This document shows positions 43,472 through 54,468 of a stretch of DNA of 64,000 bases, one piece after another. Within the stretch, counting starts at the first letter, position 1. Each line of letters opens with the position of its first letter. Under the pieces are notes generated by a model. It did no database searches and had not been told where the DNA came from. It saw only the letters and a list, made by a program, of their open reading frames with translations. The position numbers and the translations under genes are program-made. Source of the stretch: Hypericum androsaemum (taxonomy: Eukaryota > Streptophyta > Magnoliopsida > Malpighiales > Hypericaceae); assembly GCA_963995505.1 (NCBI GenBank), contig OZ023197.1, positions 8,855,827 to 8,919,826 on the forward strand, written 5' to 3'.

Positions 43472-46400
43472 CTAAAACTTGTCTGCGATTTTCACAACAG
43501 CATCTGCAAGCTTGTTAAGCACATGAACTAAGCTAATCGTGAGGTCATTGCGCTGCTCGCGGTCCAATTGAAGGTTGGCGTTTTGAGCTTCGAGCTGAGC
43601 GGCTAGCATCTTACCATTTTTCTCTAACGCGTCGACCAACTGGTTTTCTAGATTGACTGCATCCTCACCCGCATCAGATGTGACTCGTCTGCGTTTCCGA
43701 CCTTCGTCCGAAGCGGAACCAATATCAGGATCCAATGCCGGCTGTTTCTCGCTAGCCGCACCTGTAGAATGGCAATGAAGAAAAAAAAGAATGAGCTGAA
43801 AGCTGCAGCATGCAATAGAAGTTGTTGATCATGCCTCCTCGCACAGACAGGAATCACACCAAACTATACAAGCTACAACATACGACCGACCATCAATAAA
43901 GTTGGCATCAAAGTGTTAGAAATGATCATAATTCGGGTTCTAAACTACCCAGGAGTGATCTAAAAAAAAAACCAATACTCTACTGTCCGTATAGTGTGAT
44001 CTTGGTCCATTTTATAGCTACAAACATGAAGTGTCTTCCTCAGAAGACAGAAACTATCCATCGGAGAAATGTTTTTCACTAGGAAGTGTAAGATTCACAT
44101 CATGGACATCACACAAGGGGCAAACAACGCAATATTGTAAAAGTGAAGTGGCTTTCAATGGTGATCATCCAATGCCGAATTCGTAGCATGTCTTCTATCA
44201 TTCTATCAATTAACAGTGTATTATCGTGGTCTTTCATGCTCGCAAATGAGCTAAAGTACAGCTGCAACCTAGTTTGAACAGACAACTAACGGCAAACCGC
44301 CATTAAGGATAAATTGCACCTAATGAGTAAAAAAGATAGAAGTAATCCCCATTTATCCTGTAATCTTATGAATGATATAAGTCGTAAGACCATCTACAAG
44401 CTCGTCATGAGAAGCATGAACAAGATCCATGTACTAACTCAACAAGAGTGACAAGCCATCATTGGGTTTTCCTGTAGTTTCGATCTCAATCCGAACTTTA
44501 CATATGTTTAAACCTTTAACAAGAATATAACAATGATCAACTACCCGTGATGCGAAGCTGAAGATTACTAAGGCAAGAGACGGCTAAAAATAACTACAAG
44601 CCAAATGAAAAGCATAGAAAAAAAAAGACACCACATTTAGTGAACAAAGGGAGAAAGGACAGGGTCTAACCCTACCTGGGTGCTCTTTCCCTATCACGGG
44701 TCTGTCCCACCAGGTTCACCGTGATAGGGTTTTATCGAGGCCGACAGTTGCAACCTCGCAAGAGAAGATTCTACGCTCTTAGATTGTAATTTTCTTTACC
44801 TTATCAATATAGGGGCCTTGCCCCTCCAATTTCACTAAAAAAAGAAGAGAAACGACAAATTAGACATTGTGTTGAGTTTGTATCTACCTTGAGCTTGCCC
44901 TTGGGCTTGTGAAGATGGTGGAGTGGGTTCACACTGCTTCTGATCTGTACATTAAAAACAAACCCAAATGACACAATTTGTAATTTCTAGAAACAAAGGG
45001 TCAAGAAACCTTGCGAAGTCCAAAGGACAAAACCTAAAGAATTTAGACCACAATGTCCATTTACTTGCATCCCACGTAACCCCCAAACCCCACCCAAAAA
45101 ACCAGTGTTATTAAATAGTGTTTTGCGGAAATAGCGGAACACCAAAAACCCAATATGAGAAATAGTGAATGGCGTAATGTACAAATAGCGGAAACCGCAA
45201 AGCAGCTAAAATAAATAATTATATATGACATAAAATAAATTATGATGCACATTAAAAAGAATTGCATAAACAGAAATTAAAATAAGTGATTAACATAAAC
45301 TCAAAATCTCAGTAGATAAGGCATGATGCATAGTTGTATTGCTTTAAAAAGTCAAAAACATTAACTAAAAAACTGACTTAAAACTCAAAATCTCAATAGT
45401 TCAAAACAACTAATAATTCATAATTCTAACTAGTGATAAAAGATCTAATCATTATCCTCTTCCCCAACATAATCATTATCCTCATTTTCAGACAGTGAGG
45501 CATATCCTTCAACCTCTTCAATTGAATCTTCATAATCAATATTTTCAACAACTATATGTAGAGACCTAAACAGTGTAAAACACGTCTGAAAAAGTAAATA
45601 TTAATAAGATATTTTCTTAATATGCTTATATTTTTGTCAATTAAGACCTACCATAATTATATTTCCTGATTAATAGCCTAACATAAAAAAACCTACAATT
45701 TCTGCTATTTTTGGTATACCCGTTATAGCGAAAATCGGAGATATTCTGATACGTAGCGAAGTTGCCATATCGTATCGACTTTCGTAGCGGCAATCCAAAT
45801 TTTTATATACAATAGCAGTATACCGGATATTTAACAACACTGAAAAAAACAAGTCTATATATCAAGTAGATCGTTGAGGTATCGAGTTCGAACAAATAAT
45901 CAATTACCTTAAAACTTAAAAAATAGGGAATATATTGGTAATTTCATAAAAAAACAAAAAAGGAAAAAAAACATTTCGACTCACCCGAAACAGACACACC
46001 TACCGGCGACGCATCCTTGACCATGGTCGCCGCCGGGCTCCCCCCGCCGGCGTCGTCCTGCTCGAAGTCAGAGAATATCCCGTCCTCGGCGGCGGCGCTC
46101 CTCCCGCTGTCGAAGACAGCCGCCGGAGAAGCCGTCTCCGGCGGAGCGCAGGCGCCGTCGAGGATGTCGTAGACCTCGCGGTCGAAGAACCCCGGGAGGC
46201 GGCGCTCGCGGCGGAGGTCGTTCCTCATGACCCAAAACGACTCCGTACCCTCCTTGACCTGCGACTCCCACTCCTTGATCTTCTTGTAGTCCCCGGAGAG
46301 GTTGCTCCACCGCTTCCGGCACTGGACCGGGCCCCGGTTCACCCCGTGCCGGCTGCAGTAGGCCGACACGGCGGCCCACTTCGGCTCCTGGGCCGGGCCC

Positions 46401-46579
46401 AGCCCCGGCCCCACCCTTCCCCGCCTCCCCCGCCCCTCCGCCTCCCGCTTCCCCTGTATTAGCACCAGGATCTCCTGCCGCGTCCACCGCGGCAGCCGCG
46501 GCGCCTTGTCGCCGCCGTTAACCTCCTCCTCGACCGCGTCGTTTACGTCGACGGCGGTCCTCCGGTCTGGTTTGGCCAT
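43472..46579 (-). CDS. ASR3: Trihelix transcription factor, ASR3 type
   Basis: Trihelix repressor; in Arabidopsis ASR3 dampens immune gene expression. Three exons: 45985-46579 (donor GTGAGT), 44888-44944, 43472-43761, total 942 nt, or 313 aa plus stop, the same size as Arabidopsis ASR3. The DNA-binding part is LPRWTRQEILVLIQGKREAE, EPKWAAVSAYCSRHGVNRGP, VQCRKRWSNLSGDYKKIKEW, all near-identical to the family. A Lys/Arg cluster RKRRRVTSD in exon 3 fits a nuclear signal. The C-terminal helix DREQRNDLTISLVHVLNKLA with ADAVVKIADKF ends the protein as in ASR3. Exon 1 is very GC-rich compared with its surroundings. Intron 1 contains a hAT-like MITE. Confidence 0.93.
44660..44840 (+). repeat. Hairpin-containing repeat end in ASR3 intron 2
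   Basis: CCTATCACGG (44691-) pairs perfectly with CCGTGATAGG about 20 bases on, and GGGGCCTTGCCCC forms a second hairpin at the right end near 44812. A TTGTAATTTTCTTTACC stretch sits between them. It resembles the 3' end of a retroelement but I cannot assign a family. Confidence 0.4.
45103..45842. mobile_element. hAT-like MITE in ASR3 intron 1
   Basis: Inverted ends CAGTGTTATTAAATAGTG and CAGTGTTGTTAAATATCCGG, with further arm similarity (GCGGAAATAGCGG versus TAGCGAAAATCGG). Flanks CAAAAAAC (45095-45102) and AAAAAAAC (45843-45850) are an 8-bp target duplication with one change. 740 bp, AT-rich, non-coding. Confidence 0.82.
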
Positions 46580-46678
46580 GTAATTAGGGAGGGGGATTAG
46601 GGGGAAGGGGAGTTTAGAGGATTGGGGTTTAGATGTTTAATTCTTTTTTTATTAAAAATATTAAAGGGAAAAGGAGGT

Positions 46679-46684
46679 CACGTG
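46679..46684. promoter_or_regulatory. G-box-like CACGTG upstream of ASR3
   Basis: Palindrome TCACGTGA about 100 bp upstream of the ASR3 start codon. CACGTG is the core bound by bHLH and bZIP factors. Function is inferred only. Confidence 0.45.
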
Positions 46685-46959
46685 ACTTAACGGCGGGGGA
46701 GGACTAGGAGTAACGGTGTTCTGTGTGTGTTCCGTTACGGCGTTTACGGGAGAGGGAGGAAGGTCTTGGTCTCCTCCTCTCATTGAGAGATGGTGGGGAA
46801 GAAGGGTGAAGGGAAAAAGTCCTAGGAGAAATATTGTGAGGTTTTCAAGGGTATTTTAGCCCTCATTTTGTCTTAAAATGTAAAATGGATGATTTTTTTT
46901 TCTTTATAACATTTTTCCCCAAAAACTAGCAACATTAAATTTTAATACAATTTTTGTTT

Positions 46960-47040
46960 ATACTATTCGGTATACGAACAACTAATGGATTGATTAATCC
47001 AGTTCGAGTAAGGTATGACTTTTAAAATGTGACACTGCCC
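46960..47040 (+). repeat. Dispersed repeat family, copy 4 (partial)
   Basis: ATACGAACAACTAATGGATT, GATTAATCCAGTTCGAGTAA, GGTATGACTTTTAAAATGTG: the first half of the family. Confidence 0.5.
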
Positions 47041-47934
47041 TCCCTATCTACATGTATTTAAAAAAAATTAATACTATTTTATTTATATGTTTGGTGATTT
47101 TATCCTTGATAATAATTAGATGCTCAAATTTTGTCCTAATGACGTAAAAAAGATGCATACCTCTCACATAGTTAAATCTTCCTACGCCTATATTAATAGG
47201 CCAAATGGCATTTGGCACTGATTTGTTACATTGGTATTGGTTGAAGGTTCTTGTTTTAATCAAGTTTTTTTTGGTGCTAACTTGAGATTATTTTATACAA
47301 TCTTGTGCAACTCAACTCAACTAGCAAATCAGCTAATAATTAGAACTCGAATTTAGATATTTTTTTAATAAAAAAATGAGTTTGCTACCTTTGTCATACT
47401 TCTCAATTCTAAATTGGATTAATAAATTAGCCAAATAAGTGTTTAGATTCAAGAAAGTTTTGGAAAAAAAATATACATTCATCTTTTTTGTTTTGTATTT
47501 TTACTTATGGAGTGGTTAGATGATTTTCTTGTAAAGTTACACTTTATCATTTGTCTGACTTTTCTTTAATATAAAATTTGTGATCTGACTTTGATTGTTA
47601 GGTGATTTTCTTAATTTCTAGTAATCAATTAACTTGGCACTTCTCACCAGCAGCTTAACATTATTGGTTTATGACGTTGACTGCAGCTTTTGATATATGA
47701 TTAAGATTATTTAATTGGGATTAATTTGGTTTACTTGTTTGATTCTTAAATATCTCAAAGGGCAGCCCTAATAGCTTCTCAATTGGCTCTAACAACACAA
47801 AAGTCCCCCAAAATGGGTCATTTTCTCACCTTGGAGGAGTGCGATTTTTAACGCGTTTCTTGGGCCATCTGTATCCTTACACTTTATCTCTCAAATAGAC
47901 GTCCAATATATTTTTGTTACTTGACAAAAAAAGT

Positions 47935-48250
47935 TTTTTTTGTTAGACGACCTATTTGATATCGGAATACTCATTGAACTAACTAAATTAAAGGTTAGAG
48001 TCATTGGGAACGCAGCAGTGTTAAATACTTGTTGGGAGAGCTTTGTTACCTTTCAAAAGTCCTACCCGGCTCGAACTTGAATTAGTCGGCCCAGTGGACC
48101 GGATACCAAGTAGTTCTAAACTAACTAAATTAAATTTGAGTCGGATATCACTTTTGAAATGTGCCAAAATTATTTCAACAAATATTTAAAACTACTATGT
48201 TACCAAGATTTCGAACTCGAGATCTTTTGTTTAATATAGAACAAATTTGC
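47935..48250. repeat. Dispersed repeat family, inverted copy inside a direct copy
   Basis: Plus-strand half at 47942-48000 (GATATCGGAATACTCATTGA) is followed by an inverted copy at 48010-48115 (inverted: TATCCGGTCCACTGGGCC, GACTAATTCAAGTTCGAGC, CAACAAGTATTTAACAC), then the plus copy resumes at 48118-48250 (AACTAACTAAATTAAATTTG, TTTGAAATGTGCC, CGAACTCGAGATCTTTTG). One copy has jumped into another. Confidence 0.65.
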
Positions 48251-48849
48251 CACAAGATGATTTAATTACTTGTTGACATTATCTGTTTCTATTTATATAA
48301 ACATGTTCATTTTTGCGACTCAGTGGGGATGTTTTTTCTATGATGAATGTTTGAGTAGGATTAAGAGTTAGTAAGAAGAATTTTAATCGGTTCGATAAAT
48401 ATGTGAATACCATATAGTTTCAACGGTTTTAATTGAATCAAAGCTCCTTGAGACATGGGCTAGATCGTCCATATCACAAATTATTAGATTAGATGAATGT
48501 TGCTACAAACATTTACAAAAAAATGAAATTAAGGGCTATACCCTACCACTAAAAAATTTGGGTTCACTAATCTTTCTTTCTCCTCACGACCATTCTTTTC
48601 ACCCTTAATCATTTGCCTTAATCTTAGCCTTATGGCTAATGCGTGATTGTGGCCCCTCCATTAAGGCATCCTCTTTTGTTGTTTAGAATTTGGACAATTT
48701 TTTTTTTCAAGATGAGAATACCCTTAGCCCTACCCTTAGGTGGTGGCTATTTAATTTTTAATCTCCATTCCACCTAAAATCATGATATTTAATGGATAGC
48801 ATAATACAAATTTAAATTAAGTCAATTATAAAGGGTTACATTTTTTGGG

Positions 48850-49015
48850 TAATCTCATCTGATATCCGGACATTCATTGAACTGATTAATCGAGATATGA
48901 ACTTAGTAGGACATTTGAAATGTGACAAACTACTTTCAACAAGTACTTAATGTTACTACGTTTTTACAAATTTGAACTTTAGATCTATTAGTTAAACTAA
49001 AATAATTTTGATAAT
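48850..49015 (+). repeat. Dispersed repeat family, best single copy
   Basis: GATATCCGGACATTCATTGA, ACTGATTAATCGAGATATGA, GGACATTTGAAATGTGACAA, CTTTCAACAAGTACTTAATG, TTACTACG, then TTTGAACTTTAGATCTATTA. Confidence 0.65.
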
Positions 49016-49659
49016 TTTATTTTTTGAGAAGAAATTCTGATGAAGTTGTTGCCCGTATCCTCGAGACTACATTAGTAAATAGTAATGGCACGAGAACACA
49101 TCTTTCATGAGCAGTGTGATTATGACAAAAAACAGAATTGAGCAAGAATGGTAAAGAGGGTTAGGAAGGGGTCCCCACAATCTCCGTATGATACTGTGGG
49201 GACCAGATCCAAGATTATGGCCTTCTATTCTCAAGGTATTATAGTGCAATTAAGGGAGGCCAAGCCCACTAAACCCAATTAGCTGGCCTTTTATTAGTGG
49301 GTATCTCGGGGCGCTGACTGGTCGTTGAAATTTCCCAACCGCTGATTTTATTTTTTGTTAGCTAGATAATGTTTCAAGATTTTTTAACAATTGTGGACGA
49401 CTTTAGTAGCATTGCCTGGACTTATTTTTTAGTATATATTGGAATTTGCACGGTTGTTAATAACGTTTTACAATATGATTGCGGGTCAATTTGATAAAAG
49501 AGAGTAATATACTCTAGAACAATTAATAGAATTGAATTTCGTTCAAATGACATGTTAGTATATTATGACGATGATGACATCAATTTTCAAATTCCACGTG
49601 CATATACACCACAACAAAATAATATAAACCACAATAAAATAGTACGAACCAAAATGGAC

Positions 49660-50260
49660 AGCTCATTGCTCCTCTAGTCAGCGATTCACATACCCCAGAC
49701 CATGTTTCCGAGCTCGCCTCATACCAGCTACGGACCCCGCTACTGAAATATCTATCAATCCGGCAGTTTCGGAAGTGCCTATTCGTCGATCACGAAGATA
49801 GAAGTTACCGTTGTGAAAATTTTCATAGTTTATCATCTTTAACATGCAATATTTGGATAGATGATCTTCCTATAAATTAGCACATGCATATAAAAGTCAC
49901 ATTGGCTTATATGGTCAAATTCGATGTTAGAACTAAATTCAAGTCACATTGCTGCCACAGTTTCTTCTATCAGGTTCAGTTCAATACCAACAACATATAC
50001 AAATTCACATGCAAGGTTATATGAAGGAGATTGTGAAGGAATTTGTACCTTGGCCATGAGAAGTTCTGCATGTCAAGGTACTCATACTCCCAACTCTCAG
50101 CAACGATGAGTTTTCTCCTTGGCTTTGGTTGTACTGGGGCATCTCAAACTGGAAGACAAAAGGGGAGCAAAAGAGGCTTCTCAGCTTCCCAAGTATTTGG
50201 TATTCTGTTGGTGATGGATAAAATATAAACCGGCAGCAGTCCCACGTGTCTTTTCTTTTT
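49660..50260 (+). other. Possible retroelement remnant, unresolved
   Basis: Around 49700-49800 one frame reads ISINPAVSEVPIRRSRR, which recalls the spacer before copia RT. Nothing else nearby supports it. Frames 49924-50109 and 50043-50228 are not recognised. Confidence 0.2.
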
Positions 50261-50278
50261 TGGATGTTTACACTAAGG

Positions 50279-50312
50279 GATTGTAATGGGCTGCGGATTG
50301 TAATGGGCTGCG
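50279..50312 (+). repeat. 17-bp tandem duplication
   Basis: GATTGTAATGGGCTGCG occurs twice in a row. Confidence 0.85.
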
Positions 50313-51480
50313 GATTGTAGGATGTAAATACTATATATTTTTTAATAAACTCTACTTATAAAAAAAATCCAATTGTCCTCGCGAATGTTTTTTTTATAAG
50401 GGTGGCGCGAAAGCTATATTAATATAAACAGATTACAATACGAGAAAAAGAAATACAAAGACAAATAACGATAACACCAAACAGAAAAAGAAAACCAAAC
50501 AGCAGTTCACAAGGTGGGATGGGTGGAAGCGATGGGCGGTCGAGAAGCTACGAGAATTAACGACCAAAGCAGAATTCTGCCGAGACAAACAATGGCTAAA
50601 AGCCACAAGATTACATCATAAACTTAACCTCGTAGGCATTTGAACGCATACAAGATGCATGCAAATGAGAGTTAAATTCGAACGAGTTCAACCGAAACAA
50701 GATTCTCCACCAGAAAAGTTTTCATGATTCATAAGAATATCAGATCTAGCCTAAGCTGATCTAAGCAAAACTTCACACAACATAACCAAAAAAAAATGCC
50801 CAACAAGAACAACCAACAAAAGGGTTCTCGGCATCCTACCTAAGCAAATAGACAAAAATATAACAACAATAAAAATATAACACATCAGTAGCCATAAATA
50901 GAAAATAGACAAAACATTAAATATAGAAATGGATAGGAGCGGTGTGAACTAAACGAAAATGAACTCATTTGACAAGTCTGAACATTTTTTCTTTTACAAT
51001 ATTACTTCAGTCAATACCCGTAAATGACAGTTATGTCTGAAATATTTAAGTTATTTAATTTGACTATCTATATCAACAATGTATTTTTTTGGGAGAACTC
51101 TAAGGTTATACGAGTTTGGCCGAGAGTAGGATCAGGATGAGTGACCTCTGGTAAATTTCTGGAATGCGTGTGAATAAATACAAAATACGCTGAAAAAAAT
51201 ATATGTGTTGATCTGTAGAGACAGTCAGTCAGATCACATGACATTACATAAATTACTTGATATTTAATATATTAATAAAATAATAATCCATCTTCAAATA
51301 TAATATTATTTTAGTCGGAAATCACTTAAAACTCCTTTATTATATTATATTATATACTACCCGCATCACGAAGTGCAACGTAGTACTTCATGCAACCACC
51401 GATACTGAAGACCACGAGGAGAAACACCAACCACATGCAGACAGAGAACCTCTTTGACTTTGTAATTGACGTCGACAATG
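50313..51480. other. Intergenic, upstream of the SOUL gene
   Basis: A-rich DNA (50400-50960) of possible repeat origin, then AT-rich DNA with no recognised features. Confidence 0.4.
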
Positions 51481-51604
51481 ATTCACTTCTTTTTCTTTCT
51501 AACTGAAGCATTTATAAACAGACACATTTCTTTAAAGACGCACAAAAAAAACATAAAGAAGAAAGAACGAGAAGATCTACGAACTTTCCCAAATTAATAG
51601 GGAT
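51460..51604 (+). promoter_or_regulatory. Promoter/5' UTR of the SOUL gene
   Basis: TTGACGTCGAC (51463-51473) carries a TGACGTC bZIP-type core. CATTTATAAACAG (51509-51521) is a TATA-like site about 90 bp before the ATG at 51605. Purine-rich leader AAGAAGAAAGAACGAGAAG follows. Confidence 0.45.
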
Positions 51605-51879
51605 ATGGCTCGAGATCTGCCCAAAATAGCATCAGTTAGGGCTTGTCGGGTCATGATCCTTGGGGTAGTTTTGTTATTGAGTGTATTGGAGCCATGTCAA
51701 GGGAATGCTAATGGATACGTCGAGCCAGAGAACTGTAAGCGACTCGAGTGCCCTCAATACCAAGTGGTTCTTAGCTTGAAGGAGTGTGAGATTAGGAGTT
51801 ACAAATTGGCCAATTGGGTCGCCACTTCGCCTATCCACTCTGACTCCTATACTGATGCTGTTAGCCAAGGATTTAGCAG
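51605..51879 (+). CDS. SOUL heme-binding family protein, exon 1 only
   Basis: SOUL/HBP proteins bind heme or related tetrapyrroles. The exon encodes 91 codons plus 2 nt and ends AGCAG at a GTAAGC donor. The N-terminus has a secretion signal (VMILGVVLLLSVLEPCQGNA), then the SOUL start LECPQYQVVLSLKECEIRSY with WVATSPIHSDSY and AVSQGF, as in plant secreted HBP-like proteins. The remaining exons are not in the next 12 kb, which is filled by a copia fragment and an Athila-like array. Either the intron is very large or the gene has been cut. Confidence 0.8.
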
Positions 51880-52054
51880 GTAAGCTATCCACCACCTATT
51901 CTAGTTGTGCAATTTCTCGGTATTCGGAGTCTGTCGAACCCTATTTTAGAAAAAGGTTTGAACCAATACTTTTTAATTGAATCTAACTCCCATATGTAAT
52001 TCTTTAATGATTGAATTTTCTAATGAAAAATATGCACAGCTGAGGATTTTCTTT

Positions 52055-52338
52055 TGTTGGGATGGCGAGAAATAGGAAAGACTTATTTCCTATTCCTATT
52101 CCTATTCTGACTAGGTTTTGGACTCATAATCTGACCTAGATAGGTTACTTGTACACCAAGAGTTTGTCTCTATATAAAGGCATGTTACCCTAAGGTTTTG
52201 TATGGCTTTGTGGCTCGGAAACTCATAATTAAAAGTTATCATTTCTCTCCGTGGACGTAGGCATTAGGCCGAACCACGTAATTCTCTTATTCCGTGTTCT
52301 TTGTGCGATCTTGTTCTCTAGTTGCTGAATTTCTAACA
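52055..52338 (+). repeat. Copia 5' LTR
   Basis: 284 bp with TG...CA ends, TATA-like CTATATAAAGG, and a terminal TTTCTAACA directly before the primer-binding site. The left edge is inferred, as no partner LTR is present. Confidence 0.65.
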
Positions 52339-52340
52339 AG

Positions 52341-52352
52341 TGGTATTAAAGC
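52341..52352 (+). other. Copia primer-binding site
   Basis: TGGTATTAAAGC, two mismatches from TGGTATCAGAGC (initiator Met-tRNA type). Confidence 0.75.
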
Positions 52353-52364
52353 TAAGGTTGAAGG

Positions 52365-52700
52365 ATGTCGGACGGCACGAGGTTTGCTCTTGTGAAGTTC
52401 GATGGTTCATTGAATTTCAGGTTATGGCAAAGACGTGTCAAAGATCTCCTCGTGCAATAAGGGATGGTTATCGCGCTCTCAGAGAAGAAGTCCGAGAAGA
52501 TGGAGGAGAAAGAGCGGGAAGAGTTGGAGGCCAAGGCGGTAGCGAAGATTCGCTTGTGCTTGGCGGATGATGAGGAGCCACCAGCTGGGTTGTGGAAGAG
52601 GATCCAGGTCAGACTCAAAGAAGTTCAATGGAAGCGGCTTCAAGTGCTGAGAAGGGCACATGAAGGAGACTATCCAGGACAAACTAGGGATCAAGACAAC
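52365..52700 (+). pseudogene. Copia gag N-terminus
   Basis: MSDGTRFALVKFDGSLNFRL then WQRRVKDLLVQ, a stop, and in the same frame MVIALSEKKSEKMEEKEREE and AVAKIRLCLADDEEP: the standard start of copia Gag. After about 52610 similarity is lost. 52700-52835 is unrecognised. Confidence 0.8.
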
Positions 52701-52835
52701 GAGGAGGGATCGGCATCCACAACCATGGCCACATATTCAGACAGGTCGGATGGTGACTGACTTTCTGTCTTATCAAATCCAATGCATCCTGGTAATCTCT
52801 TTTCATTAGGGACCTTAGATTATAACAGTGATAGT

Positions 52836-54433
52836 TGAAAGGAAGGATTTTTACCCCTCTTTGCAATAATGAGTAAGTACGGGATTGTCGTCCCACAAGG
52901 ACTAAGCTAGTCCGCAAATTCGACTTCACCACTAGTTTAGGACTCAAAGAAATGGAGGTGTCAATTTCAAACACAATATGCTACTTAAAATGAAATTGCA
53001 ACTAAACAAGATGATGGTTTAAACAATTAAAACAAGAGTGAGCTTGGTACCAATGACAACCTAAATAACCAAATGGCATATGGGGTTTATTGAGTTCGTA
53101 TTATGGTCCGGATGTTTCGAAGACAACTAATCAACGCTCTCGCGACAAATTAGTCTAAATTGATTCTTAACTAGACTTTGATGAACTAACCACGCTCTCG
53201 CGACAAATTAGCCATCTAATCTAACTAATCACCAACTAGAATCTCCATCCTTTGGACAACTAGTCACCTAAGGTGATCTCTCAACAATAGGTTCCTACTC
53301 AACTAGTTAAATGGTCCGTCAATCCTAACCCCTCTCGGCGATTAACATTAACTTTGTTCATAATCAAGGTGATCAATCTAGATTAGGCATTAAACACATT
53401 AACTAGCACATAAACCTTAGCATTTTAACCCCACAAAACCATAGGTCAAGTAGGTGCCATCAAGGCACCAAACTCACTAATCAACTACTCACACATGTTC
53501 ATAATACAACTCAAATCATCCATTGAACAAGGGTAATGAAACATGAACATAAAGGAAGAGTTTAGGAAAGCTCAATGGTTCTTCAAGAGATCCATCCTAA
53601 TTCCTTCTTCAAGGCCACGTTCTTCTTCTCTTCTCCTCTCCTCTTCTCTTGGTTGGCAGCCACGTTCTTCTTGCTCTCCTCTTCAATGGTGAGCCACGTT
53701 TTTTGCTTGGGAGGAAGAGGAAGAGGCAGCCACGGATTTGGTTCTTGGAGGAAGGAGAGAAATGTTTGAATGAATGGTGTAGTCAAAAGTATGGAGAAGT
53801 GGAGTGGGAGATAGTGGAAGGCAAAGTGGAGTAGTGGGAGACAAAGGAAGGTAGTGGAGTATGGAGAATTTTGTAGTGGAATTCCAGCCCAAAGGTGGTG
53901 AGATGGCAGCCAAGAAAACGTCCCGGCAAATTCCGGAATGGTCCCAGAATTTTAGCCAATTTCGGTCAGGCGAGTTCTCCGATTTAGAGCTTGCATTCAT
54001 GAGCATTTTTGGCCCTCTTAGACTTCGAATCTAAAGAAGACCAAAGAAACAAAGTTGTAGCCCCGGATGTCTTCTTTCCAGAACCACCTCACTCGTCTCC
54101 ATTGGACTTCGAATGCGAAAGTTATCGGTATTTAAGTCCCTCGAGGTCAGTTAGCCCAATGTCGTCGCCTTCCCGATCGTGCACCAATCCGCAAGGCTGA
54201 TCCGATCGTCGTTGACGCGCTCCAAAATACACCATTCTCCTCCCCGCATCACCTTTCATCCTCCTAGAAGTAAACAAGAACAAAACTCAATGAAAATCAC
54301 AATAACTACACTAAAACGTTCGAAGAACAATAAATAACGATACGACGATATAAAACACACAACAACACTAGAAATAATAGAAAATCAACACTAAAACATA
54401 CATAGATGATAGAGTGTTTTGACACTCATCACA
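52836..54433 (-). repeat. Athila-like LTR, left copy (3' LTR of the complete unit)
   Basis: About 1.6 kb, TGTGATGAGTGTC...CTTTCA on the minus strand, ending at the copia fragment. The start is placed after the polypurine CAAGTGTGGGGG. A second similar tract at 55845 would give a 3.0-kb LTR instead, and the tandem structure cannot decide between them. Confidence 0.65.
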
Positions 54434-54468
54434 CCCCCACACTTGAATCATTGCTTGTCCTCAAGCAA
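54431..54468 (-). other. Hairpin plus polypurine module 1
   Basis: Minus strand: TTGCTTG, loop AGGA, CAAGCAA, three bases, TTCAAGTGTGGGGGTGTG. Probable PPT for plus-strand priming at the LTR. Repeated at 61318-61355. Confidence 0.75.

Larger units (their letters stand above)
46860..49650. other. AT-rich intergenic DNA with dispersed repeats
   Basis: No gene recognised. Copies of the dispersed repeat family are listed separately. Frames 47048-47263 and 49067-49249 have no recognisable features. Confidence 0.5.
52055..52835 (+). mobile_element. Ty1/copia 5' end, interrupted by the Athila-like array
   Basis: A likely LTR (52055-52338: TGTTGGGATGG...TTTCTAACA, with TCTCTATATAAAGGC as TATA region at 52170), a Met-tRNA-type primer-binding site, and the beginning of gag, in order. 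The element is cut at 52835 by the Athila-like LTR. The rest, if any, lies beyond the window. Confidence 0.8.

Noticed and set aside
46068..46487. Gly/Ala-rich 139-codon minus frame in ASR3 exon 1
   Set aside because: Alternative frame in a GC-rich coding exon; the trihelix frame is the real one.
52684..52974. Minus frame 52684-52974 as a host gene
   Set aside because: Spans the copia/Athila-like junction, and its start is inside the LTR (the same peptide recurs at 59661-59861).
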